From Bacteroidota bacterium (GTDB lineage: Bacteria; Bacteroidota; Bacteroidia; Bacteroidales; Dysgonomonadaceae), in assembly GCA_023388315.1 (NCBI GenBank), contig JAEWGM010000024.1, positions 1 to 64,000 on the forward strand: 64,000 bases of DNA, read 5' to 3'. Shown piece after piece: positions 8,075-16,781 of the stretch (its first letter is position 1; each line of letters begins with the position of its first letter). Under the pieces are notes generated by a model, which was given only the letters and a program-made list of their open reading frames with translations, was not told where the DNA came from and made no database searches. Both the position numbers and the translations under genes were made by a program.

Positions 8075-10132
8075 TTATTTTAGTGCTTTCAACGCTTCCG
8101 TAGTTAATTTCAGCAACGGATCGATGGATATTTCGGAGCCCACGGCATTTTTCATCCATAATTGCGGAATGATTCTACCCTGAGTGTACATTCTATCCAT
8201 CTCATCGGCAAGATTTTTACCCTGCACTTGTTGACCTATTTGGAAATCGATAAGGTGCCCCATTGGGTAATTGGGCAAATAAAGCGGATAATCAATCATA
8301 TGCGAATAAATTCCGAGCAATGTTTCGTCATTTCCACCCAAAACATCGGCATAATATGTATTCCACACCTCTTTGGCGGCGTTCATAACGGCTTCCTTTA
8401 ATTGAGCCGGCGTGGCTTGAGGATTCGCATAGAGCCATTCCCACACTTGAATATCCACCAATGAAACGCCCATAATTTCGTAACTCGACCAAAAATTATC
8501 CAGCGCCAAATAAAATTCATCTTCCGGATTCGGGTTTTTCAGCCCCAACAATTCCAAATCTCGTTTTTGGAACAGAAAAGCTACCGCTTCCGTAAATGCC
8601 GTGTTGGGAACACCCGTGAGCGTGTAATAATCCACATCGTTCATCGTGATGGTTTGCTCCACGTTGTGGCCAAACTCATGCACGGCAATGTTGTAACCTT
8701 TGTAGTCCATGCCATCGGCGCCAATGCGCGTGCGCAAGCGTGCCACATCGCCACGCATGGCGGCACCCCAGGCATGTCCCGCTCCACGAGATGGGTCTAC
8801 TACAATGAGCGATGAAATTTCGCGCGCTTTCTCGGATGTCCAACCCAATTTGGTGAGTATATTGGGCAAATCGGCTTCCAGCGCTTTGGGGTTGGGATAT
8901 TTTTTAGACGTAATGGCTGTGAGCGCATCTTCGGCAATGCCACCACGCGCTTTGAACCCGTTGTACCAGATGTCGAATGGCTCCAGTTTGCGTCCCAATC
9001 TTGCTTCGATAAACGCCGCCACCTCCTTTACCTGAGGCGACGAAAGTAGTCCTTTAAAGAGCGCTTCCACATCTTTCTGCGGGATTTCCATGGTGGCGTC
9101 AAAAGCGCGCGAAATTTGCGTGGGATAATGAGTGTAATAATTATCTAATTGACGCATGGCGTGGAAGTTATCGAGAAAGATTTTATATCGGGTATCCGGT
9201 TCCGGCGTTGCCGAAACTTCGTTGTTGTTCTCCGATAATTTGTTTGCCAGGGGCGCCCAGGCGTATTTGTCGCTATTGATAACTTGCTGCGGGATGGATT
9301 GGTCTATAATGCGTTTCATAACCGCATACACCATTCGTTGTTTCTCCAAACCGTTTACGGTATCGGCGTAGTTCGATTTTAACTCGTCGCGTAATCCCCA
9401 GTGCGAAATCAGTTTCATGCCATCGGGGAAAAGTTGTTCGCCGTTTTGGTTGCGTAATTTGCCCATATAAATGTTGTAATCCGATATGTAAGCGTCGGCT
9501 TCGGTGAGCGTTTTTGAAATATGTTGTTGGATTTGGGCGGGAACGCGTGCGATAAACCGATCGCCCATCCGGGCGTACGCCCATTCTTTGCGCGACCACT
9601 TTTCCCCTAATTCGGTTTTCTCCTCCAGCGAATAAAATGGAAAGTTCAACGCGGTAAGAAACGCTATCTTGTTGCTGTACAAATCGTCATTCAAATGCGC
9701 CGACGCATTGTAACTGCCAAACATCATATCTACGGGCGTAATATCGTCGCCCTCCAATTGGAGCGGCATTTTCAACTTCACATCCATTTGGTGAAAATAT
9801 CCACTGAACAATTCAAAATTTCGTTCCAGCGTGTTGAACAGATTATCCAGTTGCGCTGTGTCGGAAGCAAAATTTGTTTTGCAAAACTCGGCGAATTCTT
9901 CTGTTGTGCCATCTGCTTCTGTCCACAGGTTAGCAACTTGATTTATGCCTCTTTCAATACGAAAAGAAGAAGCTTCGCCCAGCGAATCTTTCAGTTGCTT
10001 AATTACTTCGGTGGTTTGCGATTGGGTGATAAAGAGGTTGTTTTCTTGCATGTTGGTCTCTTTTTTTGTCGGGTTGCACGCCGCTAACACGATTATCATG
10101 GCGGATAGTGCGAGGAATAGATTTTTTTTCAT
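8075..10132 (-). CDS. HEXXH zinc metallopeptidase lipoprotein (gluzincin, M2/M3-like)
   Basis: This 685-residue protein has a lipoprotein signal (VLAAC, residues 15-19) and a zinc-binding HEFGH at 485-489. A third ligand candidate, the glutamate of FTEAVAF, is about 26 residues downstream, the spacing seen in gluzincins of the M2/M3 type. The large helical N-terminal part also fits those families. It should be a cell-envelope peptidase acting on oligopeptides. Because no more specific family motif is recognised, M49-like or an unassigned clan MA family remains possible. It is followed by the NlpE-like gene and preceded, 28 bp upstream, by the Fic gene on the same strand. Confidence 0.75.
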   Translation of the reverse strand: MKKNLFLALSAMIIVLAACNPTKKETNMQENNLFITQSQTTEVIKQLKDSLGEASSFRIERGINQVANLWTEADGTTEEFAEFCKTNFASDTAQLDNLFNTLERNFELFSGYFHQMDVKLKMPLQLEGDDITPVDMMFGSYNASAHLNDDLYSNKIAFLTALNFPFYSLEEKTELGEKWSRKEWAYARMGDRFIARVPAQIQQHISKTLTEADAYISDYNIYMGKLRNQNGEQLFPDGMKLISHWGLRDELKSNYADTVNGLEKQRMVYAVMKRIIDQSIPQQVINSDKYAWAPLANKLSENNNEVSATPEPDTRYKIFLDNFHAMRQLDNYYTHYPTQISRAFDATMEIPQKDVEALFKGLLSSPQVKEVAAFIEARLGRKLEPFDIWYNGFKARGGIAEDALTAITSKKYPNPKALEADLPNILTKLGWTSEKAREISSLIVVDPSRGAGHAWGAAMRGDVARLRTRIGADGMDYKGYNIAVHEFGHNVEQTITMNDVDYYTLTGVPNTAFTEAVAFLFQKRDLELLGLKNPNPEDEFYLALDNFWSSYEIMGVSLVDIQVWEWLYANPQATPAQLKEAVMNAAKEVWNTYYADVLGGNDETLLGIYSHMIDYPLYLPNYPMGHLIDFQIGQQVQGKNLADEMDRMYTQGRIIPQLWMKNAVGSEISIDPLLKLTTEALKALK

Positions 10133-10160
10133 TTCAGTATGTTGTTTAAGATGTAGCTTT

Positions 10161-10889
10161 CTATTTCAATAATTCGGGGTAAAAGTATTTAACCCACTCC
10201 GTATAGGTGTCTTGTGCCGAAAGGCATGTGTCGATTAGATATTCTTTTATGGACGGAAACTCCCGCAATCCGCGGTAGTAGAATTGCTTGTGGCGTTCGT
10301 CGATAATAAACGGAACGATGTTGTTTTTCAAGCATTCCCGAAACAGAATTAATCGCCCAACCCTGCCGTTCCCATCCTGAAACGGATGAATTTTCTCGAA
10401 ACGATAATGATACGTGACGATATCTTCAAAAGAAGTTTCGGCAATGAAGCCAAACCATTCGTTTAACGCGTCCATTTCCGCATCCACATTTTCGGGCAAA
10501 GTTGTTTCTGCGCCGCCTACTTCATTGGGCATCTTTTTCCAATCGCCTATGGCAAACCAAGGCCTCGAAGCGTCAGCAGTCCCCGTTTTCAATATCCGAT
10601 GAAAAGTTTTTATCAGTTTATTTGAAAGAGTATCGTTGATAGTATCAATAAGATAATCAAAAGCGATAAAGTGATTCGATGTTTCGATTATATCGTCCAC
10701 CGGCACCGCTTCTTCATCTTTAAAACCAATGGTGCGCGTTTCGAAAATAAACCGGGTTTGCTCTTCGCTCAGCTTGCTACCTTCGATGCGGTTTGAGTTG
10801 TAGGCAAGGTTTATCTGCGTTTTGTGATACAAACCGCCACGGCGTTTCGACTGTTTTTCTTCGGTGAGATATGAAATCAAACTCTTCAT
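10161..10889 (-). CDS. Fic-domain protein (putative AMP-transferase)
   Basis: The 242-residue protein contains the complete Fic active-site motif HPFQDGNGRVGR, so the catalytic histidine is present, and an N-terminal inhibitory helix motif of the (S/T)xxxE(G/N) type (SNRIEG), making it a class II, self-inhibited Fic enzyme. Such enzymes transfer AMP to hydroxyl groups of target proteins; the target is unknown. An in-frame ATG at 10922 would lie upstream of the predicted transcription start set by the -7 box at 10912-10919, so the ATG at 10889 is preferred. It lies divergently from the M20 dipeptidase. Confidence 0.85.
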   Translation of the reverse strand: MKSLISYLTEEKQSKRRGGLYHKTQINLAYNSNRIEGSKLSEEQTRFIFETRTIGFKDEEAVPVDDIIETSNHFIAFDYLIDTINDTLSNKLIKTFHRILKTGTADASRPWFAIGDWKKMPNEVGGAETTLPENVDAEMDALNEWFGFIAETSFEDIVTYHYRFEKIHPFQDGNGRVGRLILFRECLKNNIVPFIIDERHKQFYYRGLREFPSIKEYLIDTCLSAQDTYTEWVKYFYPELLK

Positions 10890-10911
10890 TTTTTGGAATT
10901 GAGGGCTTTCG

Positions 10912-10919
10912 CAAAGATA
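10912..10919 (-). promoter_or_regulatory. -7 box of the Fic gene
   Basis: TATCTTTG on the minus strand matches TAnnTTTG. No clear TTG is found 20 bp upstream, so the -33 element is weak. Confidence 0.45.
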
Positions 10920-11004
10920 CATAAACCGCTTGAAATTTACCGTTTATTTTGTGCCGTTTCGTAATTTTTTGTAGTTTTACGCCCAAACCCTAAAACTAAA
11001 TTTA

Positions 11005-12384
11005 ATGATACAAGAAATTAACAACTATGTGGAAACCCACAAACAACGTTTTTTAGACGAACTTTTTGAACTCATTCGCATTCCATCCATTTCTTCGTTG
11101 CCCGACCACAAACCCGATATGTATCGTGCTGCCGAAAAATGGAAAGAAATTCTGCTTGCTGCCGGTGCAGACAAAGCCGAAGTTTTTGAAACCGAAGGCA
11201 ATCCGGTAACATACGGCGAAAAAATAATCGATCCCAAAGCGCCAACTGTAATGGTGTACGCGCATATGGACGTGATGCCGGTTGACCCAGTTGACCTTTG
11301 GAACACCGATCCGTTTGAGCCGGTTGTGAAAGACGGAAAAATTTGGGCGCGCGGCGCCGATGACGATAAAGGGCAAGGTTTTATGCACGCCAAAGCGTTC
11401 GAATTTTTAGTGAAATCGGGCGAATTGGGTTGCAACGTAAAATTCTTGATTGAGGGCGAAGAAGAAGTAGGTTCGCCCAACTTGCCAAAATTCTGCGAAG
11501 ACCACAAAGAAATGTTGCAAGCCGATGTAATTTTGGTTTCCGACACCTCTATGATCGCGCCCGATGTGCCATCCATCACCACGGGATTACGCGGTTTGGC
11601 GTATTGGCAGGTGGAAGTTACCGGCCCCAATGTTGACCTTCACTCGGGTTTGTTTGGCGGCGCCGTAGCCAATCCCATTAACGTGTTATCGAAAATGATT
11701 GCGCAAACAATGGACGATGAAGGCCGCATTTTAATTCCCGGATTTTACGATGACGTGGTGGAAGTTTCGAAAAAAGAACGCGAATTGATGGCAAAAGCGC
11801 CGTTCTCGCTCGAAGAATACAAAAATTCGCTCGACGTTGAAGAAGTTTTCGGCGAAAAAGGATATTCAACCAACGAACGCACCGGCATTCGCCCCACGTT
11901 TGACGTGTGTGGTATTTGGGGTGGTTACACGGGCGAAGGCGCCAAAACCGTGCTGCCCTCTAAAGCATATGCGAAAATAAGTACCCGCTTGGTTCCCAAC
12001 CAAGACCACAATAAAATCGCGAAACTTTTTGTGGATTATTTTGAAAGCATCGCGCCCAAATCGGTGAAAGTGAAAGTGGAATACTTGCACGGCGGGCCAT
12101 CATATGTGTGCCCTATTGATTTGCCGGCATACAAAGCCGCCGAAAAAGCCTACAGCGAAGTGTACGGAAAAACGCCCGTTCCCGTTCGTTCGGGCGGAAG
12201 CATTCCCATTATCGCCACATTTGAAGAAATTCTCGGCATAAAATCGGTTCTTATGGGCTTTGGATTGGGCTCAGACGCCATTCACTCACCCAACGAAAAT
12301 TATCCGCTGGAGCAGTTTTACAACGGAATTCGCACCATTCCGCTGTTCTACAAGTATTTTGCGGAAGAGATGAAGAAAAAATAA
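11005..12384 (+). CDS. M20-family dipeptidase / metallohydrolase
   Basis: A 459-residue cytoplasmic enzyme with the full set of M20 zinc ligands: His87 in YAHMDV, Asp in ARGADDDKGQ, the Glu-Glu pair in EGEEEVGSPN (general base plus ligand), Asp in VSDTSM and the final His in SDAIHSPNENY. The dimerisation domain sits in the middle (about 185-350). Members of this length act on dipeptides or N-acyl amino acids. It is a single-gene unit, ending at a strong terminator 30 bp downstream. Confidence 0.9.
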   Translation: MIQEINNYVETHKQRFLDELFELIRIPSISSLPDHKPDMYRAAEKWKEILLAAGADKAEVFETEGNPVTYGEKIIDPKAPTVMVYAHMDVMPVDPVDLWNTDPFEPVVKDGKIWARGADDDKGQGFMHAKAFEFLVKSGELGCNVKFLIEGEEEVGSPNLPKFCEDHKEMLQADVILVSDTSMIAPDVPSITTGLRGLAYWQVEVTGPNVDLHSGLFGGAVANPINVLSKMIAQTMDDEGRILIPGFYDDVVEVSKKERELMAKAPFSLEEYKNSLDVEEVFGEKGYSTNERTGIRPTFDVCGIWGGYTGEGAKTVLPSKAYAKISTRLVPNQDHNKIAKLFVDYFESIAPKSVKVKVEYLHGGPSYVCPIDLPAYKAAEKAYSEVYGKTPVPVRSGGSIPIIATFEEILGIKSVLMGFGLGSDAIHSPNENYPLEQFYNGIRTIPLFYKYFAEEMKKK

Positions 12385-12413
12385 GCGAGAGAGGCTTAAC
12401 TAAATAGATTTTT

Positions 12414-12455
12414 CCCGCAATCGCGTGTATAAAACACGCAATTGCGGGATTTTTT
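12414..12455 (+). terminator. strong intrinsic terminator after the M20 gene
   Basis: CCCGCAAT-GCGTGT and its near-perfect complement ACACGC-ATTGCGGG form a 15-bp stem (one mismatch) followed by a run of T. Confidence 0.88.
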
Positions 12456-12488
12456 ATGTAAAAACGCGACAGTATCAAAAAAGATACC

Positions 12489-12496
12489 TATCTTTG
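12489..12496 (+). promoter_or_regulatory. -7 box of the DUF4160/DUF2442 pair
   Basis: TATCTTTG is a perfect TAnnTTTG, 20 bp before the start codon at 12517. No good -33 element is seen. Confidence 0.45.
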
Positions 12497-12516
12497 TGTT
12501 TTAATCGATATGCGTT

Positions 12517-12753
12517 ATGCCTGAGATATTTCGAGAATTGGGATTTCGTTTTTATTTTTATTCCGATGAACACCTGCCCATTCACGTTCATGTGAGAAAT
12601 GCCGATGGCGAAATAAAGCTGAATATCGTGCACGAAAAAATCACGATTATAAGGAATTATGGGATGAAATTGAAGGATGTGAAAATTGCGAAAGAATTGG
12701 CAAAGACGCGCCGTGAGGAAATTATTATGGAATGGATTAAATTTTTTGGTTAA
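12517..12753 (+). CDS. DUF4160 protein
   Basis: The 78-residue protein has the DUF4160 signature: an early PEIFRELGFRFYFYS strand pair, EHLPIHVHV, then an IKLNIV strand and a C-terminal helix ending in EWIKFFG. Function is not established. It is immediately followed (1 bp after the stop) by a DUF2442 gene with a C-terminal HTH-like segment; the pair is often seen together and has the size and order of a toxin-antitoxin module. That role is inference. Confidence 0.78.
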   Translation: MPEIFRELGFRFYFYSDEHLPIHVHVRNADGEIKLNIVHEKITIIRNYGMKLKDVKIAKELAKTRREEIIMEWIKFFG

Positions 12754-12754
12754 A

Positions 12755-13189
12755 ATGACACAAGAAGATGTTCTAAAGATTTGGTTCGCCAATCAACGTA
12801 TCTATTTGGAAACGAAAGACGGAATTGTAAAAAGTCATCCGCTTGAATGGTTCCCGCGCTTGCTTAAAGCAACGCCTGAACAACGAGAAAATTACGAATT
12901 CTCTCCGTTTGGTATTCATTGGGAAGAAATTGATGAAGATATCAGTTTCGACGGTTTTTTTTCGTACGATAAATCACATGCCGAAACGCAACGGAATGAA
13001 ATACAGTTGTTATTGAAAAGATTTCCTATGTTGAATATCTCAGAACTTGCCCGAATGGCAGGAATTAGCCCTGCCGTGATGCGACATTATGCCTGCAATG
13101 TGAAGCAACCGTCCGCCGCGCGAAAAAAACAAATTGAAAAAACATTGCATAAGCTCGGTAGAGAGTTGTTAGACGTTTCCATCGATTAA
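12755..13189 (+). CDS. DUF2442 protein with C-terminal HTH-like region
   Basis: Starting at the ATG at 12755, the 144-residue protein has an N-terminal DUF2442 beta domain (IYLETKDGIVKSHPLEWFPRL through GIHWEEIDEDISFDGFF, about 10-70) and a C-terminal segment LNISELARMAGISPAVMRHY (about 88-107) that reads as an XRE-like HTH. An earlier in-frame start at 12686 would overlap most of the end of DUF4160 and is rejected. It is probably co-transcribed with DUF4160. Its last 21 bp overlap the tail of the convergent gene at 13169-14338. A DNA-binding antitoxin role is plausible but unproven. Confidence 0.78.
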   Translation: MTQEDVLKIWFANQRIYLETKDGIVKSHPLEWFPRLLKATPEQRENYEFSPFGIHWEEIDEDISFDGFFSYDKSHAETQRNEIQLLLKRFPMLNISELARMAGISPAVMRHYACNVKQPSAARKKQIEKTLHKLGRELLDVSID

Positions 13190-14338
13190 CACCCACGCTA
13201 CATAATTCGTACTTTCCAACACAGGTGTTAACGACAAAAAGCCGGAAATTATTTTTCCATTTTCTATTTTTAATGAAAATTTCTTGCGGTTTTCTTCCTG
13301 AAATCGAAACGCTTCGCCTCGTTTCTTAAAAAAATCCACCCGATATTCTCCAACAGAGCCGGACGAAACAAAGCGGTCGTAGAAAATGCGGGCGACCATT
13401 CCCATATTCATCCGCAAATTCATTTCCACACACGGCTGAATTTGATGGCCTTGCCCCGTTTCGCAAACCATCATGTCCACGCCCAAAATTCCAGTATAGT
13501 GTGGAAAATATTCCGGCAATTTTCGCAGATAAACATCTGTTAACCAACGCAGTGTTTCAACGGAAATAAATTGAGATAGCCTGTTTTCAATAACCTTGTC
13601 TAACAACAAAGAATTACCCATATACGCCCCCGAAGCAGCCGATTGAAAAAGTGAATATCCTTTAAACGAAGAATTTCCTTCGTGCAGTTCAAATTCCATC
13701 GCAAAATCCACAGTTTTCTTCAACACCGGCTCCGCTACAACGCCGCCTTGTTCGTTAATCACCCGCCGGCACCAATAGGTTTGTTTATCCGTAATTTTGT
13801 CTATTATCCACACCAACCCTTTGCCGCTACCGGAGTTAGGCATTTTCAAAACGGAATATATTTCCGTTGAAAGATAATCGGTTAAATCCTCAACATTATC
13901 GAAAAAATGCGACTCGCCGCAAAAATCGTTTCGCAACGCTTTTAATTCACGAAGCATTTGCACCGCATGCTGCCGGCCGGAATAGTGTCGTAACTGTCGC
14001 AATTCTTCCATGCAAGGCAACCGCTCCTCCCGTACACCCGCACTCAATAATTTCTTCCTCAAAAGCGGGCTCCAGCCCCAAGGAATGATTTCTTCCTCCG
14101 GAAAATGTGATAGTTCGGAAAAAGAAATCAACGTTGATTTTATGGGAAGAAGTTTTTTTAACCGCGACAGAAACAATTCATTTTCTTTGCCTTCGGCAAC
14201 TACCATGGCGTTATCAACCGCATACCACACAGGCAGCACGGCCAAATCTCGCGCTATTTTTTGCGCTGCGGCCGGTGGCGTATAGTTGGTGCTGAAATTT
14301 GCTAACGCGAGATCGTTGTCGGGATTGAAAAGATACAT
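13169..14338 (-). CDS. ATP-grasp-like protein of unknown function
   Basis: This 389-residue soluble protein begins MYLFNPDNDLALANF. Its middle has VLKMPNSGSGKGLVWI (about 170-190), which resembles the ATP-grasp phosphate-binding loop, and the later part has GILGVDMMV (about 298) and VEMNLRMNMG (about 320), resembling the metal-binding E-x-N of ATP-grasp ligases. No named family is recognised. Related proteins seem to occur widely in Bacteroidales. It would ligate a carboxylate to an amine or similar if the fold is right. The 3' end overlaps the convergent DUF2442 gene by 21 bp. Confidence 0.7.
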   Translation of the reverse strand: MYLFNPDNDLALANFSTNYTPPAAAQKIARDLAVLPVWYAVDNAMVVAEGKENELFLSRLKKLLPIKSTLISFSELSHFPEEEIIPWGWSPLLRKKLLSAGVREERLPCMEELRQLRHYSGRQHAVQMLRELKALRNDFCGESHFFDNVEDLTDYLSTEIYSVLKMPNSGSGKGLVWIIDKITDKQTYWCRRVINEQGGVVAEPVLKKTVDFAMEFELHEGNSSFKGYSLFQSAASGAYMGNSLLLDKVIENRLSQFISVETLRWLTDVYLRKLPEYFPHYTGILGVDMMVCETGQGHQIQPCVEMNLRMNMGMVARIFYDRFVSSGSVGEYRVDFFKKRGEAFRFQEENRKKFSLKIENGKIISGFLSLTPVLESTNYVAWVLIDGNV

Positions 14339-14407
14339 AAAAAGATTGAGGATATGGGATTGCGGAGTTGGGAATTGAGCCGGTTTCTAAAGAATTAAAG
14401 AGTTTTT

Positions 14408-14515
14408 GTACACGGATGACACAGATCAAAAAGATTTGCACAGACTTTATATCTCCGTTATTAAAACGCATTCTTTAATCTGTGTAGATCAGTCCTATCT
14501 GTGTCATCTGTGTAC
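14408..14515. repeat. long imperfect inverted repeat
   Basis: A 19-bp arm GTACACGGATGACACAGAT (14408-14426) is repeated in inverted form at 14497-14515 with one mismatch, and inner parts (around gcacaga / tctgtgta) also pair partially. The ACACAGAT-rich sequence resembles dispersed non-coding repeats seen in Bacteroidetes genomes. It lies downstream of buk and could also stop its transcript. Confidence 0.65.
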
Positions 14516-14546
14516 TTAGGAGACAAACCTCCTTTAGCACTCAATG

Positions 14547-15626
14547 CTAAACGTATTCTTTCGGTTCAATTTCGCCACTTAAAATAAGCGCGCCGTTTTC
14601 TGCCAAGGCTTTCATTTCGTCCTCACCCGGATACACATACACAGGCGCGATTTTGTGAATGCGCTCAATAATTAAATTACAGAACCACTTGCTGTTAGCC
14701 ATCCCTCCGGTGATAAGAATCGCGTCCACATCTCCTTTCAAGACCGTGGAAAACGCGCCAATTTCTTTCGCTGTTTGGTAGGCCATGGCTTCCAACACGT
14801 CATAGCATTTTTTATCACCGGCTTGGGCCGCCAATTCCACTTCGTACGCGTTGTTGAGCCCTGTGTAGGCATACAACCCGCCTTTACCGACGACCATCGA
14901 TTTCATTTCATCGTACGTATAATTGCCGCTAAACGCCATTTTCAGCAATTCGCCCACAGGCAACGTGCCGGAGCGCTCCGGAGAAATGGGCCCGTCGCCG
15001 TCAAGTGCTTGGTTCACATCAATTACGCGCCCTTTGCTGTGCACTCCCACCGAAATTCCACCGCCTAAATGTGCCACAATCAGGTCCATTTCTTCGTATT
15101 TCTTCATCATTGATTTAGCATGCGCGCGCGCAATGGCACGTTGGTTGAGCGCATGAAAAATGGAAACCCGTTCAAACAGCGGATGGCCGGCAAACCGTGC
15201 AATGGGCTCCAACTCATCCACCACAACGGGGTCGGCGATATATGCTTGTGCCGATGGCAATTGTTTGGCAATGTCATCGGCAATTAACGCTCCCAAGTTG
15301 CTGGCATGTTCACCGCGTTTAGCCTCCATGAGGTCACGTTTCATCGCCTCGTTTACGCGATACACGCCGGCGGCTATTGGCTTTACAAGTCCGCCGCGCC
15401 CAACCACCACTTCAATAAGGTCTAACCGGATTTCCGCGTTTTTTAGTTCCTCATAAATGATGTTTTTTCGATACTCGTATTGATCGGTTATTTTTTTGAA
15501 TTTACTCAATTCTTCTGCCGAGTGGCGTATTGTTTTTAAAAAAATTACGTTTCCACCTTTGTAAACTGCTATTTTGGTGGATGTTGAGCCGGGGTTAATG
15601 GCTAAGATTCTGGGTTGACTGTCCAT
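14547..15626 (-). CDS. buk: butyrate kinase
   Basis: The 359-residue enzyme belongs to the ASKHA acetate/butyrate kinase family: ILAINPGSTSTKIAVY near the N-terminus is the first phosphate loop, followed by VGRGGLVKP, VAHLGGGISVGVH and the adenosine motif ITGGMANS. It transfers phosphate from butyryl-phosphate (or branched acyl-phosphates) to ADP, yielding ATP and butyrate. It is 42 bp downstream of ptb on the same strand; together they form the ptb-buk route of substrate-level phosphorylation. Confidence 0.95.
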   Translation of the reverse strand: MDSQPRILAINPGSTSTKIAVYKGGNVIFLKTIRHSAEELSKFKKITDQYEYRKNIIYEELKNAEIRLDLIEVVVGRGGLVKPIAAGVYRVNEAMKRDLMEAKRGEHASNLGALIADDIAKQLPSAQAYIADPVVVDELEPIARFAGHPLFERVSIFHALNQRAIARAHAKSMMKKYEEMDLIVAHLGGGISVGVHSKGRVIDVNQALDGDGPISPERSGTLPVGELLKMAFSGNYTYDEMKSMVVGKGGLYAYTGLNNAYEVELAAQAGDKKCYDVLEAMAYQTAKEIGAFSTVLKGDVDAILITGGMANSKWFCNLIIERIHKIAPVYVYPGEDEMKALAENGALILSGEIEPKEYV

Positions 15627-15668
15627 AATAGTATAATTTAAGTGTTTGGTATTTAGTTTCTTGAAGCG

Positions 15669-16568
15669 TTAGTCCATCGCGGCTGCCAAAGCAATAGAAA
15701 GCATTTTGCTGATTTCGGAATCGGAACGCGATGTAAGCACAATGGGAACCGTTGCGCCCATAATTACGGCCGCCGAAGTGGCGCCTCCCAAGAAGTTCAG
15801 CGATTTGTAAAGGATGTTTCCGGCCTCAATATCGGGCACCAACATCACATCGCAATCGCCGGCTACTTCGCTCGCAATGCCTTTGTGCTCAGCAGCGTGT
15901 TTGTCAATGGCGTTGTCAATGGCCAGCGGCCCGTCAACAATGCAGCCCGAAAACTGTTTGCGGTCGCTCATTGTTTTCAGCATAGCCGCGTGCACGGTGG
16001 CTTCCATTTTTGGGTTTACGGTTTCAACCGCTGCTATCACCGCCACTTTCGGGTTTTTTATGCCAATTTTATGACACGCTTCCACCGCGTTATTTAGAAT
16101 ATGAATTTTGGTTTCAAAATCGGGGGCGATGTTCATGGCCACATCGGTTACACACAATAGTTTGTGATAATAGGGCGACTCAAAAAAAGCCACGTGGCTG
16201 AGAACGTTGCCTTTACGCAAGCCGTTTTCTTTGTCGAGCACCGCTTTCAACAAAGCGCCTGTGCTCACGAAGCCTTTCATCAACACATCGGCTTCGCCGT
16301 TTTTTACCATGGAAACGGCAATCTTCGCCGACGCGTTTGGCCCTTTTTCGTTGTGGACAATTTTAACATCGCTTATGTCGAAATCGATGGATTGAGCGGT
16401 TTTTTCAATTTCCGATTTATCGCCTATCAATATGGGGGTTACAATGCCATCTTGCATTGCCGCTTTAATTGATTTAAGCACAGGTTCGTCTTCTGCAGCG
16501 GCAACAGCAATGCGTTGCCGAGGTTTGTTTTTCGCTTTTTCGATTAGTTCAGATAATTTGTGGATCAT
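15669..16568 (-). CDS. ptb: phosphate butyryltransferase
   Basis: A 299-residue member of the phosphate acetyl/butyryl transferase family: RIAVAAAEDEPVLKSI at the start, VLMKGFVSTGALLKAVL, and the C-terminal FLGGATSAAVIMGATVPIVL with SDS motif. It converts butyryl-CoA plus phosphate to butyryl-phosphate for the adjacent kinase. The length and order (ptb then buk) are canonical. It is divergent from the AraC regulator gene; a near-consensus -7 (TTATTTTG) lies about 40 bp upstream on the minus strand. Confidence 0.95.
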   Translation of the reverse strand: MIHKLSELIEKAKNKPRQRIAVAAAEDEPVLKSIKAAMQDGIVTPILIGDKSEIEKTAQSIDFDISDVKIVHNEKGPNASAKIAVSMVKNGEADVLMKGFVSTGALLKAVLDKENGLRKGNVLSHVAFFESPYYHKLLCVTDVAMNIAPDFETKIHILNNAVEACHKIGIKNPKVAVIAAVETVNPKMEATVHAAMLKTMSDRKQFSGCIVDGPLAIDNAIDKHAAEHKGIASEVAGDCDVMLVPDIEAGNILYKSLNFLGGATSAAVIMGATVPIVLTSRSDSEISKMLSIALAAAMD

Positions 16569-16736
16569 AACAAAGTATTATTAAAGGAATTCCTTTGCAA
16601 AATAACAAAAAAAAAAGGAGAAATCATTAGAAAATCGCACAGATTCCATTTCAGTTAAATACCTACTGACATAAAGCTTCCAGCTATTATGCATTTGTAA
16701 GCATACATGCAATACTTTTAAGTTTTTTTGATAAAA

Positions 16737-16768
16737 GTTGCCAAATTAAAGCGAAATTGTTACTTTTG
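16737..16768 (+). promoter_or_regulatory. promoter of the AraC-family regulator
   Basis: GTTG (16737-16740), a 20-bp spacer and TACTTTTG (16761-16768) match the Bacteroidetes -33/-7 consensus. The start codon is 14 bp after the -7 box, giving a very short leader. Confidence 0.6.
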
Positions 16769-16781
16769 GGAAAATCATTAA

